49,754 nucleotides of DNA, taken from contig JAAEZN010000014.1 in the NCBI GenBank assembly GCA_018222835.1, positions 1 to 49,754 on the forward strand, in the 5' to 3' direction. Origin of the DNA: Algicola sp. (GTDB lineage Bacteria > Bacteroidota > Bacteroidia > Flavobacteriales > Flavobacteriaceae). Under the pieces are notes generated by a model. That model was not told where the DNA came from, did no database searches, and saw only the letters and a program-made list of their open reading frames with translations. Made by a program: the position numbers and the translations under genes. Numbering within the stretch: the first letter of the stretch is position 1; every line of letters begins with the position of its first letter. Below are positions 41,701 through 49,754 of this stretch, piece by piece.

Positions 41701-43791
41701 ATGCAAAGCTTTAGGACAGAAATAGAAAACCCGATAGTGGAAAAGGACATCATTGATTTGGAGAAAAAAATCAACCAGTTCAATGGAGGCAATATTGACG
41801 AGGAAAAATTCCGAAGCCTTCGGTTGGCTCGAGGTATTTATGGTCAACGCCAGCCTGGGGTACAAATGATCCGGATTAAGTTGCCTTACGGAAAGGTGAC
41901 CTCAAATCAGTTGTTGCGGATTGCAGATGTTTCCGATGAGTACTCTAGAGGGCGATTGCATATCACTACTCGTCAAGATATCCAGATTCATTATGTGGAC
42001 TTGGAACGCACCCCTGAGCTTTGGGCGCAACTGGAGAAAGATGAAGTAACCATTCGAGAGGCCTGTGGAAATACCGTTCGTAACGTAACCGCTAGTGAAA
42101 CTGCAGGTATAGATGTGGACGAACCATTCGATGTTTCCCCGTATGCCCATGCCGTATTCGAGTATTTCTTAAGAAATCCGATCGGGCAGGAAATGGGAAG
42201 AAAATTCAAAGTTTCTTTCTCAGCCAGTGATGCAGATACACGACTGTCCTATATGCACGATCTTGGTTTTATCGCCAAAGAAAAAGATGGTGAAAGAGGA
42301 TTTAAAGTAATGTTGGCAGGCGGATTAGGTTCGCAACCACGACATGCCGATGAACTCTACAGCTTCTTGCCTACAGATAAAATTATTCCGTTGATGGAAG
42401 GTGTAATCCGTGTGTTCGATAGATACGGAGAGCGAAAAAGTAGAGCAAAAGCTCGTATGAAATTTTTGTTGAAAGACATTGGTCTGGACGGTTTTAAACA
42501 ATTGTTGGAAGAAGAACAAACCGCGGTTCCACGCCAAACCTATCCCATCAATTTTGAAGATTATCCAAAGGTGAATATCGCTGAGGTTGAAACTCCAGAA
42601 GTTGAAATCGAAGACCAAACAGCTTTTAAAGATTGGAAATCCACCAATTTGGTGCCTCAAAAACAAGAAGGCTATGTGGCCATTGGGATCAAAGTGCTTT
42701 TAGGTGATTTTTATACTGACAAAGCACGAGAATTGGCCAAGTTGGTACAAGACTATGCTGCAGGGGAGATTCGTTTGTCCCTAAGACAAAATATATTGAT
42801 TCCATACGTGAAAGAGGAATTGGTGCCATTCTTTTATAAGGAATTGAAAAAACTCGGTTTTGCCGAAGCAGGATATAACAAAGCCTTGGACATCACGGCT
42901 TGTCCTGGAACCGATACTTGTAATTTAGGTATTGCCAGTAGTACCGGAATCGCCGATGAGTTGGAAAGAGTGATCAAAGCTGAATACCCACAATACATCA
43001 AAAATCCAGATGTGGTCATCAAGATCAGTGGTTGTATGAACGCTTGTGGTCAGCATAACATGGCACATATTGGATTCCAAGGGATGTCCGTTAGAACCAA
43101 AGATAAATTGGTGGCACCTGCACTTCAAGTTTTATTGGGCGGAGGAAATTATGGTGATGGAAAAGCAAGGTTTGCCGACAAAGTCGCTAAGATTCCAAGT
43201 AAAAGAGGGCCGCAAGCCTTGCGTCTTATTTTGGATGATTTTGAGGCCAACGGAAACGGAGCATCATTCACTGATTATTACGAGGAAAAAGGACAGTTGT
43301 ATTTCTACGATTTTCTAAAGCCTTTGACTGATGTCGATAATTTGACCCAAGAAGATTTTATCGACTGGGGCAACGAGGAAAGATATAAAAAAGAGATAGG
43401 AATCGGGGAATGTGCGGGAGTCATTGTTGACCTTGTAGCAACCTTGTTCTTAGAAAGTCAAGAGAAAATTGAAAATGCCGAAGAAGCCATCAAAGAAGGA
43501 AAATGGGCGGCAAGTATTTATTATTCCTACCAATCCATTGTGAATTCTGCCAAGGCACTGTTGACTGCGGAAAAAGTAAAAGTGAATACCCATGCAAGCA
43601 TTATCAAGGATTTTGATAGACTGTATGTGGAAACAGAAAAAGTAGCCTTTGAGGGCGGGTTTGAACAAGTAGCCCTTCAATTGAACAAAAACGAGCCATC
43701 CGAAGCCTTTGCCAAAAGCTATTTAGGAGATGCCAAAACGGTGTTGGAAAAATTGGAAGCGTTCAGAAAACTGGAGTTGCAACATGCGTAA
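41701..43791 (+). CDS. sulfite reductase hemoprotein with C-terminal helical domain
   Basis: A 696-aa siroheme and [4Fe-4S] enzyme that reduces sulfite to sulfide (nitrite as alternative substrate). The two homologous halves are clear, with GVQMIRIKLPYGKVT, HITTRQDIQIHYV in the first half and SLRQNILIPYV in the second; cluster cysteines are Cys401 and Cys407 (ACPGTDTCNLG) and Cys445 and Cys449 (SGCMNACGQH). No flavoprotein partner is encoded nearby; the ferredoxin-NADP reductase-like protein downstream may supply electrons. From about residue 565 the chain goes on as a roughly 130-residue all-helical domain (EEAIKEGKWAASIYYSYQSI, VNSAKALLTAE) that looks like HEPN. Confidence 0.9.
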   Translation: MQSFRTEIENPIVEKDIIDLEKKINQFNGGNIDEEKFRSLRLARGIYGQRQPGVQMIRIKLPYGKVTSNQLLRIADVSDEYSRGRLHITTRQDIQIHYVDLERTPELWAQLEKDEVTIREACGNTVRNVTASETAGIDVDEPFDVSPYAHAVFEYFLRNPIGQEMGRKFKVSFSASDADTRLSYMHDLGFIAKEKDGERGFKVMLAGGLGSQPRHADELYSFLPTDKIIPLMEGVIRVFDRYGERKSRAKARMKFLLKDIGLDGFKQLLEEEQTAVPRQTYPINFEDYPKVNIAEVETPEVEIEDQTAFKDWKSTNLVPQKQEGYVAIGIKVLLGDFYTDKARELAKLVQDYAAGEIRLSLRQNILIPYVKEELVPFFYKELKKLGFAEAGYNKALDITACPGTDTCNLGIASSTGIADELERVIKAEYPQYIKNPDVVIKISGCMNACGQHNMAHIGFQGMSVRTKDKLVAPALQVLLGGGNYGDGKARFADKVAKIPSKRGPQALRLILDDFEANGNGASFTDYYEEKGQLYFYDFLKPLTDVDNLTQEDFIDWGNEERYKKEIGIGECAGVIVDLVATLFLESQEKIENAEEAIKEGKWAASIYYSYQSIVNSAKALLTAEKVKVNTHASIIKDFDRLYVETEKVAFEGGFEQVALQLNKNEPSEAFAKSYLGDAKTVLEKLEAFRKLELQHA

Positions 43792-44560
43792 AGGAAAGTT
43801 GACAGTAGTTGGCGCAGGCCCTGGCGATGTGGATTTGATTACCCTTAAAGGAATCAAAGTTTTGCAAAGTGCTGATGTTGTATTGTTTGATGCATTGGTG
43901 TCCACAGAGCTATTGGAATATGCGGCACAAGCCGAGCAAATATTTGTGGGAAAGCGCAAAGGATGTTATGCTTATCAACAAGAGCAAATAAATGATTTGA
44001 TCGTGCAACGAGCAAACCTAGGGCTGCATGTAGTGCGGTTAAAAGGAGGTGACCCGTTTGTGTTTGGTCGTGGGGCAGAAGAAATGGAACATGCTGCTCA
44101 ATTTGGAATTGAAGTAGCCGTTGTGCCAGGAATTTCATCTTCGGTATCCGTGCCAGCATCGCAAAACATTCCAGCGACCAAAAGAGGAGCGGCAGAAAGC
44201 TTTTGGGTGATCACGGGAACCACTAAAGAACACAAATTATCCAACGATGTGGCTTTGGCCGCAAAGTCCATTGCAACCGTCATTATCCTAATGGGCATGT
44301 CCAAATTAGAAGAGATAATGAAGCTATATAAAAAAGAAGGAAAAGAAAATACACCAGTGGCCATTATTCAAAATGGTACCACGGATCACGAGAAGGTTGG
44401 AATCGGTACTGTTACTTCCATTGAGAACAAGGCAAGGGAGCAGCAGTTGTCCAATCCAGCGATCATTGTGATCGGAGAGGTGGTAAACCACCGTCAAAAA
44501 ATATTGGATATTCAAGAAGAATATCAACTTAAGGGAGAAAAATTGCAAGAAAAAGTGTAG
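43784..44560 (+). CDS. cobA: uroporphyrinogen-III C-methyltransferase
   Basis: CobA (SUMT) methylates uroporphyrinogen III twice with SAM to give precorrin-2, which leads to the siroheme of the sulfite reductase encoded just before it. The 258-aa protein has KLTVVGAGPGDVDLITLKG at the N terminus, RLKGGDPFVFGRGAEE, and VVPGISSSVSVPASQNIPATKRG. ATG at 43784 overlaps the stop of the sulfite reductase gene by 8 bases, so expression is coupled. The oxidase/chelatase step (Met8/CysG-A type) is not seen in this window. Confidence 0.93.
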   Translation: MRKGKLTVVGAGPGDVDLITLKGIKVLQSADVVLFDALVSTELLEYAAQAEQIFVGKRKGCYAYQQEQINDLIVQRANLGLHVVRLKGGDPFVFGRGAEEMEHAAQFGIEVAVVPGISSSVSVPASQNIPATKRGAAESFWVITGTTKEHKLSNDVALAAKSIATVIILMGMSKLEEIMKLYKKEGKENTPVAIIQNGTTDHEKVGIGTVTSIENKAREQQLSNPAIIVIGEVVNHRQKILDIQEEYQLKGEKLQEKV

Positions 44561-44576
44561 TAATGTCAGCTCGTTA

Positions 44577-44602
44577 GGTCCCTGAGCGAAGTCGAAGGGT
44601 CC
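44577..44602. repeat. palindrome, GAGCGnAGTCGA type
   Basis: CCCTGAGCGAAGTCGAAGGG with partly matching outer bases (GGT...TCC) in the 68-base gap between cobA and the reductase gene. Core is as at 36179 with A at the variable position. Confidence 0.65.
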
Positions 44603-44628
44603 TTTCAAGACGAATTAAAAGTAAAACT

Positions 44629-45690
44629 ATGATCAAAACAGATATCATTATAATCGGAGCAGGACCAACAGGTTTGTTCACCGTTTTTGAAGCAGGATTG
44701 TTAAAGCTAAAATGTCATCTAATAGATGCATTGGCACAGCCAGGTGGCCAATGTTCCGAGATCTATCCTAAAAAACCGATCTATGATATTCCGGCCTATC
44801 CAGAAATTTTGGCGGGCACCTTGGTAGATAACCTCATGGAGCAAATAAAGCCGTTCGAGCCTGGTTTTACGTTGGGTGAGCGAGCTGAAACTTTGGAGAA
44901 ACAAGATGATGGTTCTTTTATCGTAACTACGAGTAAAGGAACGCAGCATCATGCACCAGTAGTAGTAATTGCAGGTGGATTGGGTTCTTTCGAGCCAAGA
45001 AAACCATTAATTCCAAATATTGGTCTTTTCGAAAGCAAGGGGATTGAATATATGATCAAAGATCCCGAACAATTCCGTGATAAGAAAGTGGTTATTTCTG
45101 GTGGTGGTGATTCCGCTTTGGACTGGGCTATTTTCTTGGCCAACGTAGCGTCCGAAGTGGCGCTTGTACATCGAAGAAACGAATTCCGTGGTGCATTGGA
45201 TTCCGTGGAAAAAGCAAGGGAATTGGCCAAATTGGGCAAGATTCAACTATATACCGAAGCTGAGGTAAAGGAAATTCACGGGAAAGACGAATTACAGGCC
45301 GTTGTTATAAAATATAACGACGAGGCGAGGGAAGATGCCTATGTGGAAACCGATTATTTTATTCCGTTGTTCGGATTGTCGCCAAAATTGGGGCCTATCG
45401 GAGATTGGGGCTTGGAAATCGAGAAAAATGCCATCAAAGTGAACAATGCGAAGGATTACCAGACCAATATCCCTGGAGTTTTTGCCATTGGTGATGTGAA
45501 TACGTACCCAGGGAAACTCAAATTGATTCTTTCTGGGTTCCATGAGGCGGCTGTAATGTGCCAGTTTGCTTATCAAATTATAAATCCGGATAAACGATTT
45601 GTAATGAAATATACCACTGTTGGTGGGGTGCAAGGATTTGATGGTTCCAAAAAAGAAGCCAAAAAAGAAGTGGTGCAAAGCATCAATTAA
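44629..45690 (+). CDS. ferredoxin/flavodoxin-NADP reductase-like flavoprotein
   Basis: A 353-aa pyridine nucleotide-disulfide oxidoreductase-fold protein without the redox CxxC, as in the YumC-type ferredoxin-NADP reductases. It has an FAD motif (IIIGAGPTGLFTVFEAGLL), a GGQCSEIYPKKPIYDIPAYP segment, an NADPH motif (VVISGGGDSALDWAIFLA) and a second FAD motif near NIPGVFAIGDVNTYPGK. By position it most likely feeds electrons through ferredoxin to the sulfite reductase; that is inference. A terminator follows, which ends the cys operon. Confidence 0.88.
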   Translation: MIKTDIIIIGAGPTGLFTVFEAGLLKLKCHLIDALAQPGGQCSEIYPKKPIYDIPAYPEILAGTLVDNLMEQIKPFEPGFTLGERAETLEKQDDGSFIVTTSKGTQHHAPVVVIAGGLGSFEPRKPLIPNIGLFESKGIEYMIKDPEQFRDKKVVISGGGDSALDWAIFLANVASEVALVHRRNEFRGALDSVEKARELAKLGKIQLYTEAEVKEIHGKDELQAVVIKYNDEAREDAYVETDYFIPLFGLSPKLGPIGDWGLEIEKNAIKVNNAKDYQTNIPGVFAIGDVNTYPGKLKLILSGFHEAAVMCQFAYQIINPDKRFVMKYTTVGGVQGFDGSKKEAKKEVVQSIN

Positions 45691-45710
45691 AATCAATATG
45701 CATAATAGAG

Positions 45711-45743
45711 AACCTTCCAAGAGTAATTTTGGAAGGTTTTTTT
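45711..45743 (+). terminator. intrinsic terminator of the cys operon
   Basis: AACCTTCCAA pairs with TTGGAAGGTT and a T-run follows. It separates the reductase gene from the metH leader. Confidence 0.9.
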
Positions 45744-45764
45744 GTTTTTCACTAGGGAGTGCCG

Positions 45765-45772
45765 TTTCTTTG
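45765..45772 (+). promoter_or_regulatory. likely -7 promoter box for the metH operon
   Basis: TTTCTTTG is one base away from TAnnTTTG and lies 29 bases before the riboswitch, the same distance as the exact box before the first SAM-I riboswitch (30). Confidence 0.4.
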
Positions 45773-45800
45773 CAGTTCAGTTCATTTATAAATTGAAAGT

Positions 45801-45938
45801 GTTATCAAGAAAGGTGGAGGGATTAGACCCAGTGAAGCCTTAGCAACCCTCGACCTTCGAGAAGGTGCTACATTCTACCCCTGTCTTGAATTCATTTCAA
45901 GACCTTTTGGAAGATCAACCTGAAGGGGGAAGGATAAC
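45801..45938 (+). promoter_or_regulatory. SAM-I (S-box) riboswitch upstream of metH, with enlarged P4
   Basis: It shares GTTATCAAGAAAGGTGGAGG, GAAGCCTTAGCAACCC and GAGAAGGTGCTACATTCTA with the riboswitch at 31099 and closes with GATAAC. P4 differs: CTACCCC (45875-45881) and GGGGG (45925-45929) are separated by about 43 bases that contain a perfect hairpin and further sequence, where the first riboswitch has a 4-base loop. The SAM-binding core is complete. The following 74 bases before metH show no clear terminator. Confidence 0.9.
45883..45903. repeat. palindrome of the TGAA/TTCA type inside the riboswitch
   Basis: GTCTTGAA-TTCAT-TTCAAGAC is a perfect 8-bp stem. It shares 13 straight bases (TGAATTCATTTCA) with the left hairpin of the element at 28888-28966. 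Confidence 0.7.
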
Positions 45939-46012
45939 GAAAGAAATACAACACCGTATTTTTCCGCACTTTTCTTGATTTCACTACATCCTTTTTTGAA
46001 GGTAATTATACT

Positions 46013-47026
46013 ATGGAAAAAATTAAAGAGATACTGAAGAAGCGGATTTTAGTGTTGGATGGAGCCATGGGCACCATGCTGCAGCGCTATAGATTCAAGG
46101 AAGAGGATTTTAGGGGCGAACGTTTCAAAGATTGGCCAAGTGATCTGCAGGGTAACAACGATCTACTTTCGTTGACTCAGCCAGAGGCGGTCAAAAACAT
46201 ACATCGAATGTTTTTGGAAGCAGGTGCAGATATTTTGGAGACCAATACATTTTCGGGTACAACCATAGCCATGGCCGATTATGGCATGGAGGAATTGGTG
46301 TATGAACTTAATTATGAATCCGCCAAGCTTGCAAGAGAAGTAGCGGACGAGTTCACTAAAAAAGACCCAAACAAACCAAGGTTTGTGGCAGGGAGTATTG
46401 GTCCGACCAATAAAACGGCAAGTATGTCGCCAGATGTGAACGATCCTGGTTTTAGAGCCATTTCTTTTGATGAACTCCGAATTGCCTACAAACAGCAAGT
46501 GGAGGCCCTTTTGGATGGTGGAGCGGACATATTATTGGTAGAGACCATTTTTGACACTTTGAACGCCAAAGCAGCGCTTTTTGCCATTGAAGAGGTTAAG
46601 GAAGAAAGAAATATAGAAGTGCCCATTATGGTAAGTGGTACCATTACCGATGCTTCAGGAAGAACCCTATCGGGTCAGACTGCGGAAGCATTTTTGATTT
46701 CCATTTCGCATATCCCGATTTTATCGGTTGGATTCAATTGTGCGTTGGGAGCCAAACAATTGGTGCCGCACTTGGAGATAATTTCGGCAAAATCAAAATT
46801 TGCCACCTCGGCACATCCCAATGCAGGATTGCCCAATGCCTTTGGCGAATATGATGAAACGCCCGAACAAATGGCCGATCAGATCAAGGAATATGTAGAA
46901 AAAGGATTGGTGAATATTGTAGGAGGGTGTTGCGGTACAACTCCAGAACACATAAAGACCATTGCCGATCTTGTTGAAAAATATACACCCAGAAAATTGG
47001 AAACCACCCATGAAAAAACCATTTAG
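46013..47026 (+). CDS. metH: methionine synthase, N-terminal part (homocysteine S-methyltransferase domain)
   Basis: A 337-aa protein made only of the homocysteine-binding domain of B12-dependent methionine synthase. It has [49 protein letters not shown] and the zinc-site cysteines Cys243 (GFNCALGA) and Cys306/Cys307 ([11 protein letters not shown]), so substrate and zinc sites are intact. The rest of MetH is encoded 467 bases downstream as a separate ORF, with a lipoprotein gene between. Two-piece MetH is common in Bacteroidota. The gene is under the second SAM-I riboswitch. Confidence 0.92.
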   Translation: MEKIKEILKKRILVLDGAMGTMLQRYRFKEEDFRGERFKDWPSDLQGNNDLLSLTQPEAVKNIHRMFLEAGADILETNTFSGTTIAMADYGMEELVYELNYESAKLAREVADEFTKKDPNKPRFVAGSIGPTNKTASMSPDVNDPGFRAISFDELRIAYKQQVEALLDGGADILLVETIFDTLNAKAALFAIEEVKEERNIEVPIMVSGTITDASGRTLSGQTAEAFLISISHIPILSVGFNCALGAKQLVPHLEIISAKSKFATSAHPNAGLPNAFGEYDETPEQMADQIKEYVEKGLVNIVGGCCGTTPEHIKTIADLVEKYTPRKLETTHEKTI

Positions 47027-47483
47027 TATATCCGTATTTATTATTGCCATGGTTACTATTATTTCCTGTGGAGAGAAAGAAAGTACCAAAGAAAATAAAG
47101 TAGCAATTGCAGAGGACGAAAACAAAATAATGGGCAGCTGGCTTTTAGTCTATGGCGAAACAAGAACATCGGATACCGTAGAAGTGAAAGAATTGTCCAA
47201 TACCGAGTTCATAAAAATATTGAACAAGGATCATTTTGCCTTTTTCAACCAAAATAAGAATGCGGACGAAGGATTCTATGGAGGTGGAGGAACATATACC
47301 CTGAAAGGAAATGTGTACACGGAACGGTTGGACTACATAGGTGTAAAGGAACTAAGAGGGCATGAGTTTACCTTTGATATAGAGATCAAGGGTGATACAC
47401 TTATCCAATCCGGAATAGAGGATGTGCCAGAAGCAGGCATTAAACGGCATATTGTAGAGAAGTATATACGAATCAACGAATAA
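47010..47483 (+). CDS. small lipoprotein inside the metH operon
   Basis: A 157-aa lipoprotein: signal [20 protein letters not shown] with lipobox cysteine, then a short charged linker and a mostly beta domain ([56 protein letters not shown]) that looks lipocalin-like. I do not recognise the exact family. The ATG overlaps the end of the metH N-terminal ORF by 17 bases and the gene ends 10 bases before the second metH ORF, so it is co-transcribed under the SAM-I riboswitch. Why a membrane-bound lipoprotein sits between two halves of one cytosolic enzyme is not clear. Confidence 0.75.
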   Translation: MKKPFSISVFIIAMVTIISCGEKESTKENKVAIAEDENKIMGSWLLVYGETRTSDTVEVKELSNTEFIKILNKDHFAFFNQNKNADEGFYGGGGTYTLKGNVYTERLDYIGVKELRGHEFTFDIEIKGDTLIQSGIEDVPEAGIKRHIVEKYIRINE

Positions 47484-47493
47484 CCAAATAGTA

Positions 47494-49754
47494 GTGGAAA
47501 CAAGAGCGCTAAAACTTTCAGGCCTAGAGCCACTAATAGTAACCCCGGAAAGCAATTTTATCAATGTTGGGGAGCGTACCAATGTGGCTGGTTCCAAACG
47601 GTTTTTAAGACTTATTAAGGAAGAAAAGTTTGATGAGGCTTTGGATGTTGCCAGAGATCAAGTGGAAGGCGGTGCCCAGATTATAGACATCAACATGGAC
47701 GATGGCCTGATCGATGGCAAGGAAGCCATGGTAAGATTTCTGAACTTGATTGTTTCCGAGCCAGATATTGCCCGAGTTCCCATCATGATCGATAGTTCCA
47801 AATGGGAGATTATCGAAGCAGGTTTACAGGTAGTACAAGGTAAATGTGTGGTAAATTCCATCAGCCTAAAGGAAGGAGAAGAAGAATTTATCCATCATGC
47901 AAAATTGATCAAGCGATATGGAGCTGCCGTAATTGTAATGGCATTTGATGAAGTTGGTCAAGCAGATAATCTGGAACGCAGAAAAGAAATTGCCAAGCGT
48001 TCATATGATGTGCTGGTAAACAAAGTAAACTTTTCTCCAGAGGATATCATTTTCGACCTAAACATTTTTCCAGTGGCCACAGGGATGGAAGAGCATAGGT
48101 TGAATGCTGTCGATTTTATAGAAGCAACCCGATGGGTCAAGGAAAATCTACCCTATTGCAGTGTTAGTGGAGGGGTGAGCAATGTTTCATTTTCATTTAG
48201 GGGAAATAACCCTGTTCGAGAAGCTATTAATTCGGCCTTTTTGTTCCATGCCATAAAAGCAGGGATGAACATGGGGATTGTAAACCCAACTATGTTGGAG
48301 GTGTACGATGATATTCCAAAGGATCTATTGGAGTATGTTGAAGATGTGCTTTTGGATAGGCGCGACGATGCTACGGAAAGACTCTTGGAATTTGCAGAAA
48401 CCGTAGTCGGCAGTAAAAAAGAGTCCAAAGTGGATTTATCGTGGCGGGAAGAACCACTTCAGGACCGTATTACCAGAGCATTGGTAAAAGGGATAGACCA
48501 GTATATTGTTGAAGATGTTGAAGAGGCCCGTCAACAGGCAGCCAGACCTTTGGAAGTGATCGAAGGTAATTTAATGACCGGGATGAATGTTGTTGGAGAT
48601 TTATTCGGAAGTGGAAAAATGTTCTTGCCCCAAGTGGTAAAATCTGCCCGGGTAATGAAAAAAGCAGTAGCCTATCTGACCCCTTATATTGAAGCTTCAA
48701 AAGATAAAGATGCAAAGGCGGCAGGTAAAATTTTGATGGCAACCGTAAAAGGCGATGTGCACGATATTGGAAAGAACATTGTTAGTGTAGTGCTGGCCTG
48801 CAATAATTACGAGATCGTGGATATGGGGGTGATGGTACCACCGGAAAAAATCATCAATAAGGCCAAAGAGGAGCATGTGGACATTATTGGTTTGAGTGGG
48901 CTGATTACTCCATCTTTGGACGAAATGGTGTTCTTGGCCAAGGAAATGGAACGCCAAAATTTTGAAGTGCCCCTTTTAATCGGTGGAGCCACCACAAGCA
49001 AAGCCCATACCGCTGTTAAAATTGACCCGCAATACAGTCACTCCGTAGTGCATGTGAACGATGCTTCCAGAGCGGTAACCGTTGTTGGTGATTTACTTCA
49101 GGAAGAGACCTCCTTGAAGTATAAAAAATCTATCAAGTTGGATTATGAGAGTTTTCGGGACAAGTTTTTGAATCGTTCCAAACACAAAGAATATTTGATG
49201 TTGGAAGATGCTCGAAAAAATAAATTGCAAATCGAATGGAATCCATCGGACATAAAAAAACCGAACCAATTGGGGATTCAGATTTTGGAAGATTTTGATT
49301 TGACCCAATTGGAAGAATTTATTGATTGGTCTCCATTCTTCCGAAGCTGGGATCTGCATGGAAAATATCCTGATATTTTGAATGATGAGGTAGTAGGGGA
49401 ACAAGCCAGAGAACTTTTCAAAGATGCCAAAACACTTTTGCAGCAAGTTTTAGATGAAAAGCTGTTGAAAGGCAAGGCTATTTTCGGATTATTCCCAGCC
49501 AATCAAATTGATGAAGATGATATAGAAGTGTATGTGTCGTCTCGAGCACAGTCGAGAGGTGATGAGAACAAAGAGTCTTCATCAGATTTCTCGATTGCGC
49601 TCGATATGACAGAAGAACCAAAAAGTTTTATCTTCAGAACCCTTCGTCAACAACTAAAAAAGCGAAAAGGGGTTCCGAACATTGCATTGGCGGATTTTAT
49701 AGCCCCAAAGGATTCTGGAATTCAGGATTACATGGGTCTCTTTTGTGTGAGTAC
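47494..49754 (+). CDS. metH: methionine synthase, C-terminal part (runs off the window)
   Basis: The first 753 residues of the folate, cobalamin and activation part of MetH. It opens [20 protein letters not shown], has the pterin domain ([41 protein letters not shown]), the helical cap and cobalamin domain with His423 in DVHDIGKN as the cobalt ligand, and the start of the SAM-binding activation domain ([23 protein letters not shown]). The start is GTG at 47494 as no ATG is in frame upstream. At residues about 681-706 a palindromic DNA element is translated in frame ([20 protein letters not shown]). The C terminus lies beyond the window. Confidence 0.9.
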   Translation, partial: METRALKLSGLEPLIVTPESNFINVGERTNVAGSKRFLRLIKEEKFDEALDVARDQVEGGAQIIDINMDDGLIDGKEAMVRFLNLIVSEPDIARVPIMIDSSKWEIIEAGLQVVQGKCVVNSISLKEGEEEFIHHAKLIKRYGAAVIVMAFDEVGQADNLERRKEIAKRSYDVLVNKVNFSPEDIIFDLNIFPVATGMEEHRLNAVDFIEATRWVKENLPYCSVSGGVSNVSFSFRGNNPVREAINSAFLFHAIKAGMNMGIVNPTMLEVYDDIPKDLLEYVEDVLLDRRDDATERLLEFAETVVGSKKESKVDLSWREEPLQDRITRALVKGIDQYIVEDVEEARQQAARPLEVIEGNLMTGMNVVGDLFGSGKMFLPQVVKSARVMKKAVAYLTPYIEASKDKDAKAAGKILMATVKGDVHDIGKNIVSVVLACNNYEIVDMGVMVPPEKIINKAKEEHVDIIGLSGLITPSLDEMVFLAKEMERQNFEVPLLIGGATTSKAHTAVKIDPQYSHSVVHVNDASRAVTVVGDLLQEETSLKYKKSIKLDYESFRDKFLNRSKHKEYLMLEDARKNKLQIEWNPSDIKKPNQLGIQILEDFDLTQLEEFIDWSPFFRSWDLHGKYPDILNDEVVGEQARELFKDAKTLLQQVLDEKLLKGKAIFGLFPANQIDEDDIEVYVSSRAQSRGDENKESSSDFSIALDMTEEPKSFIFRTLRQQLKKRKGVPNIALADFIAPKDSGIQDYMGLFCVS
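49536..49610. repeat. 75-bp bipartite palindromic element inside metH
   Basis: Left arm 49536-49560 (GTCGTCTCGAGCACAGTCGA...) and right arm 49586-49610 (...GATTGCGCTCGATATGAC) are 25-base inverted copies, 19 of 25 identical. Each arm is itself a small hairpin of the GAGCGnAGTCGA type, and the ends are GTC and GAC. It is 25 codons long and leaves the frame open. Confidence 0.75.

Overview
The window is a chromosomal segment of a marine-type member of the Flavobacteriaceae (Bacteroidota). This rests on the gene neighbourhoods (pdxJ beside a CBS protein and nadK; a PorG-like protein, uppS, bamA and two OmpH genes in a row), on TonB, DUF5686 and DUF2061 proteins, and on many exact Bacteroidota -7 boxes (TAnnTTTG) at sensible distances from starts. 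Shine-Dalgarno sequences are mostly absent. I see no rRNA, tRNA, IS element, prophage or CRISPR array. The genus is not determined; Muricauda/Allomuricauda-like is only an impression.

Layout. 1-2.6 kb: a truncated alpha/beta hydrolase and pdxJ (minus), divergent from a CBS protein and nadK. 2.7-8.3 kb: an envelope cluster, porG-like, uppS, bamA, ompH, ompH, closed by a terminator, then murI. 9.1-14.1 kb: folA and a 2TM protein, a class V aminotransferase, a CBM48-like protein, a Dabb lipoprotein, a frameshifted small ORF, an isochorismatase and thyA. 14.2-18.6 kb (minus): an S23 four-helix-bundle gene flanked by inverted repeats, nupC, a bifunctional nuclease, etfA and etfB. 18.7-30.9 kb: pdhB, a DUF5686 protein, soluble and membrane pyrophosphatases, tonB, a deoxynucleoside kinase, metK and a CocE-type lipoprotein.

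31-49.7 kb is one large sulfur, methionine and aspartate-family region: SAM-I riboswitch, metY, a triple fusion (homoserine O-acyltransferase, aspartokinase, homoserine dehydrogenase), a GIY-YIG cassette, a metZ-like gene, an Rrf2 regulator, DUF2061, cysH, cysD, cysN, a sulfite-reductase hemoprotein with a C-terminal helical domain, cobA for siroheme, a ferredoxin-NADP reductase-like enzyme, a second SAM-I riboswitch, and metH split into two ORFs around a lipoprotein gene (the second half runs off the window). Sulfate is activated by CysDN, reduced by CysH and the sulfite reductase, and the sulfide is joined to an acylated homoserine made by the fusion protein. MetH then makes methionine and MetK makes SAM, which is sensed by SAM-I RNAs here and, I think, by a SAM-II-like RNA in front of metK.

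The most unusual signal is a set of dispersed palindromic elements. One hairpin type has the core GAGCGnAGTCGA with arms that differ between copies but stay paired. Two such hairpins bracket a single-domain GIY-YIG nuclease gene in inverted orientation, and a 76-bp unit next to it looks like an internally deleted copy of that cassette. A 75-bp unit of the same architecture sits in frame inside metH. A second hairpin type (TGAA-N5-TTCA) occurs in two intergenic regions and in the P4 loop of the second SAM-I riboswitch. Together these suggest a transposase-like role for the GIY-YIG protein, which is inference only.
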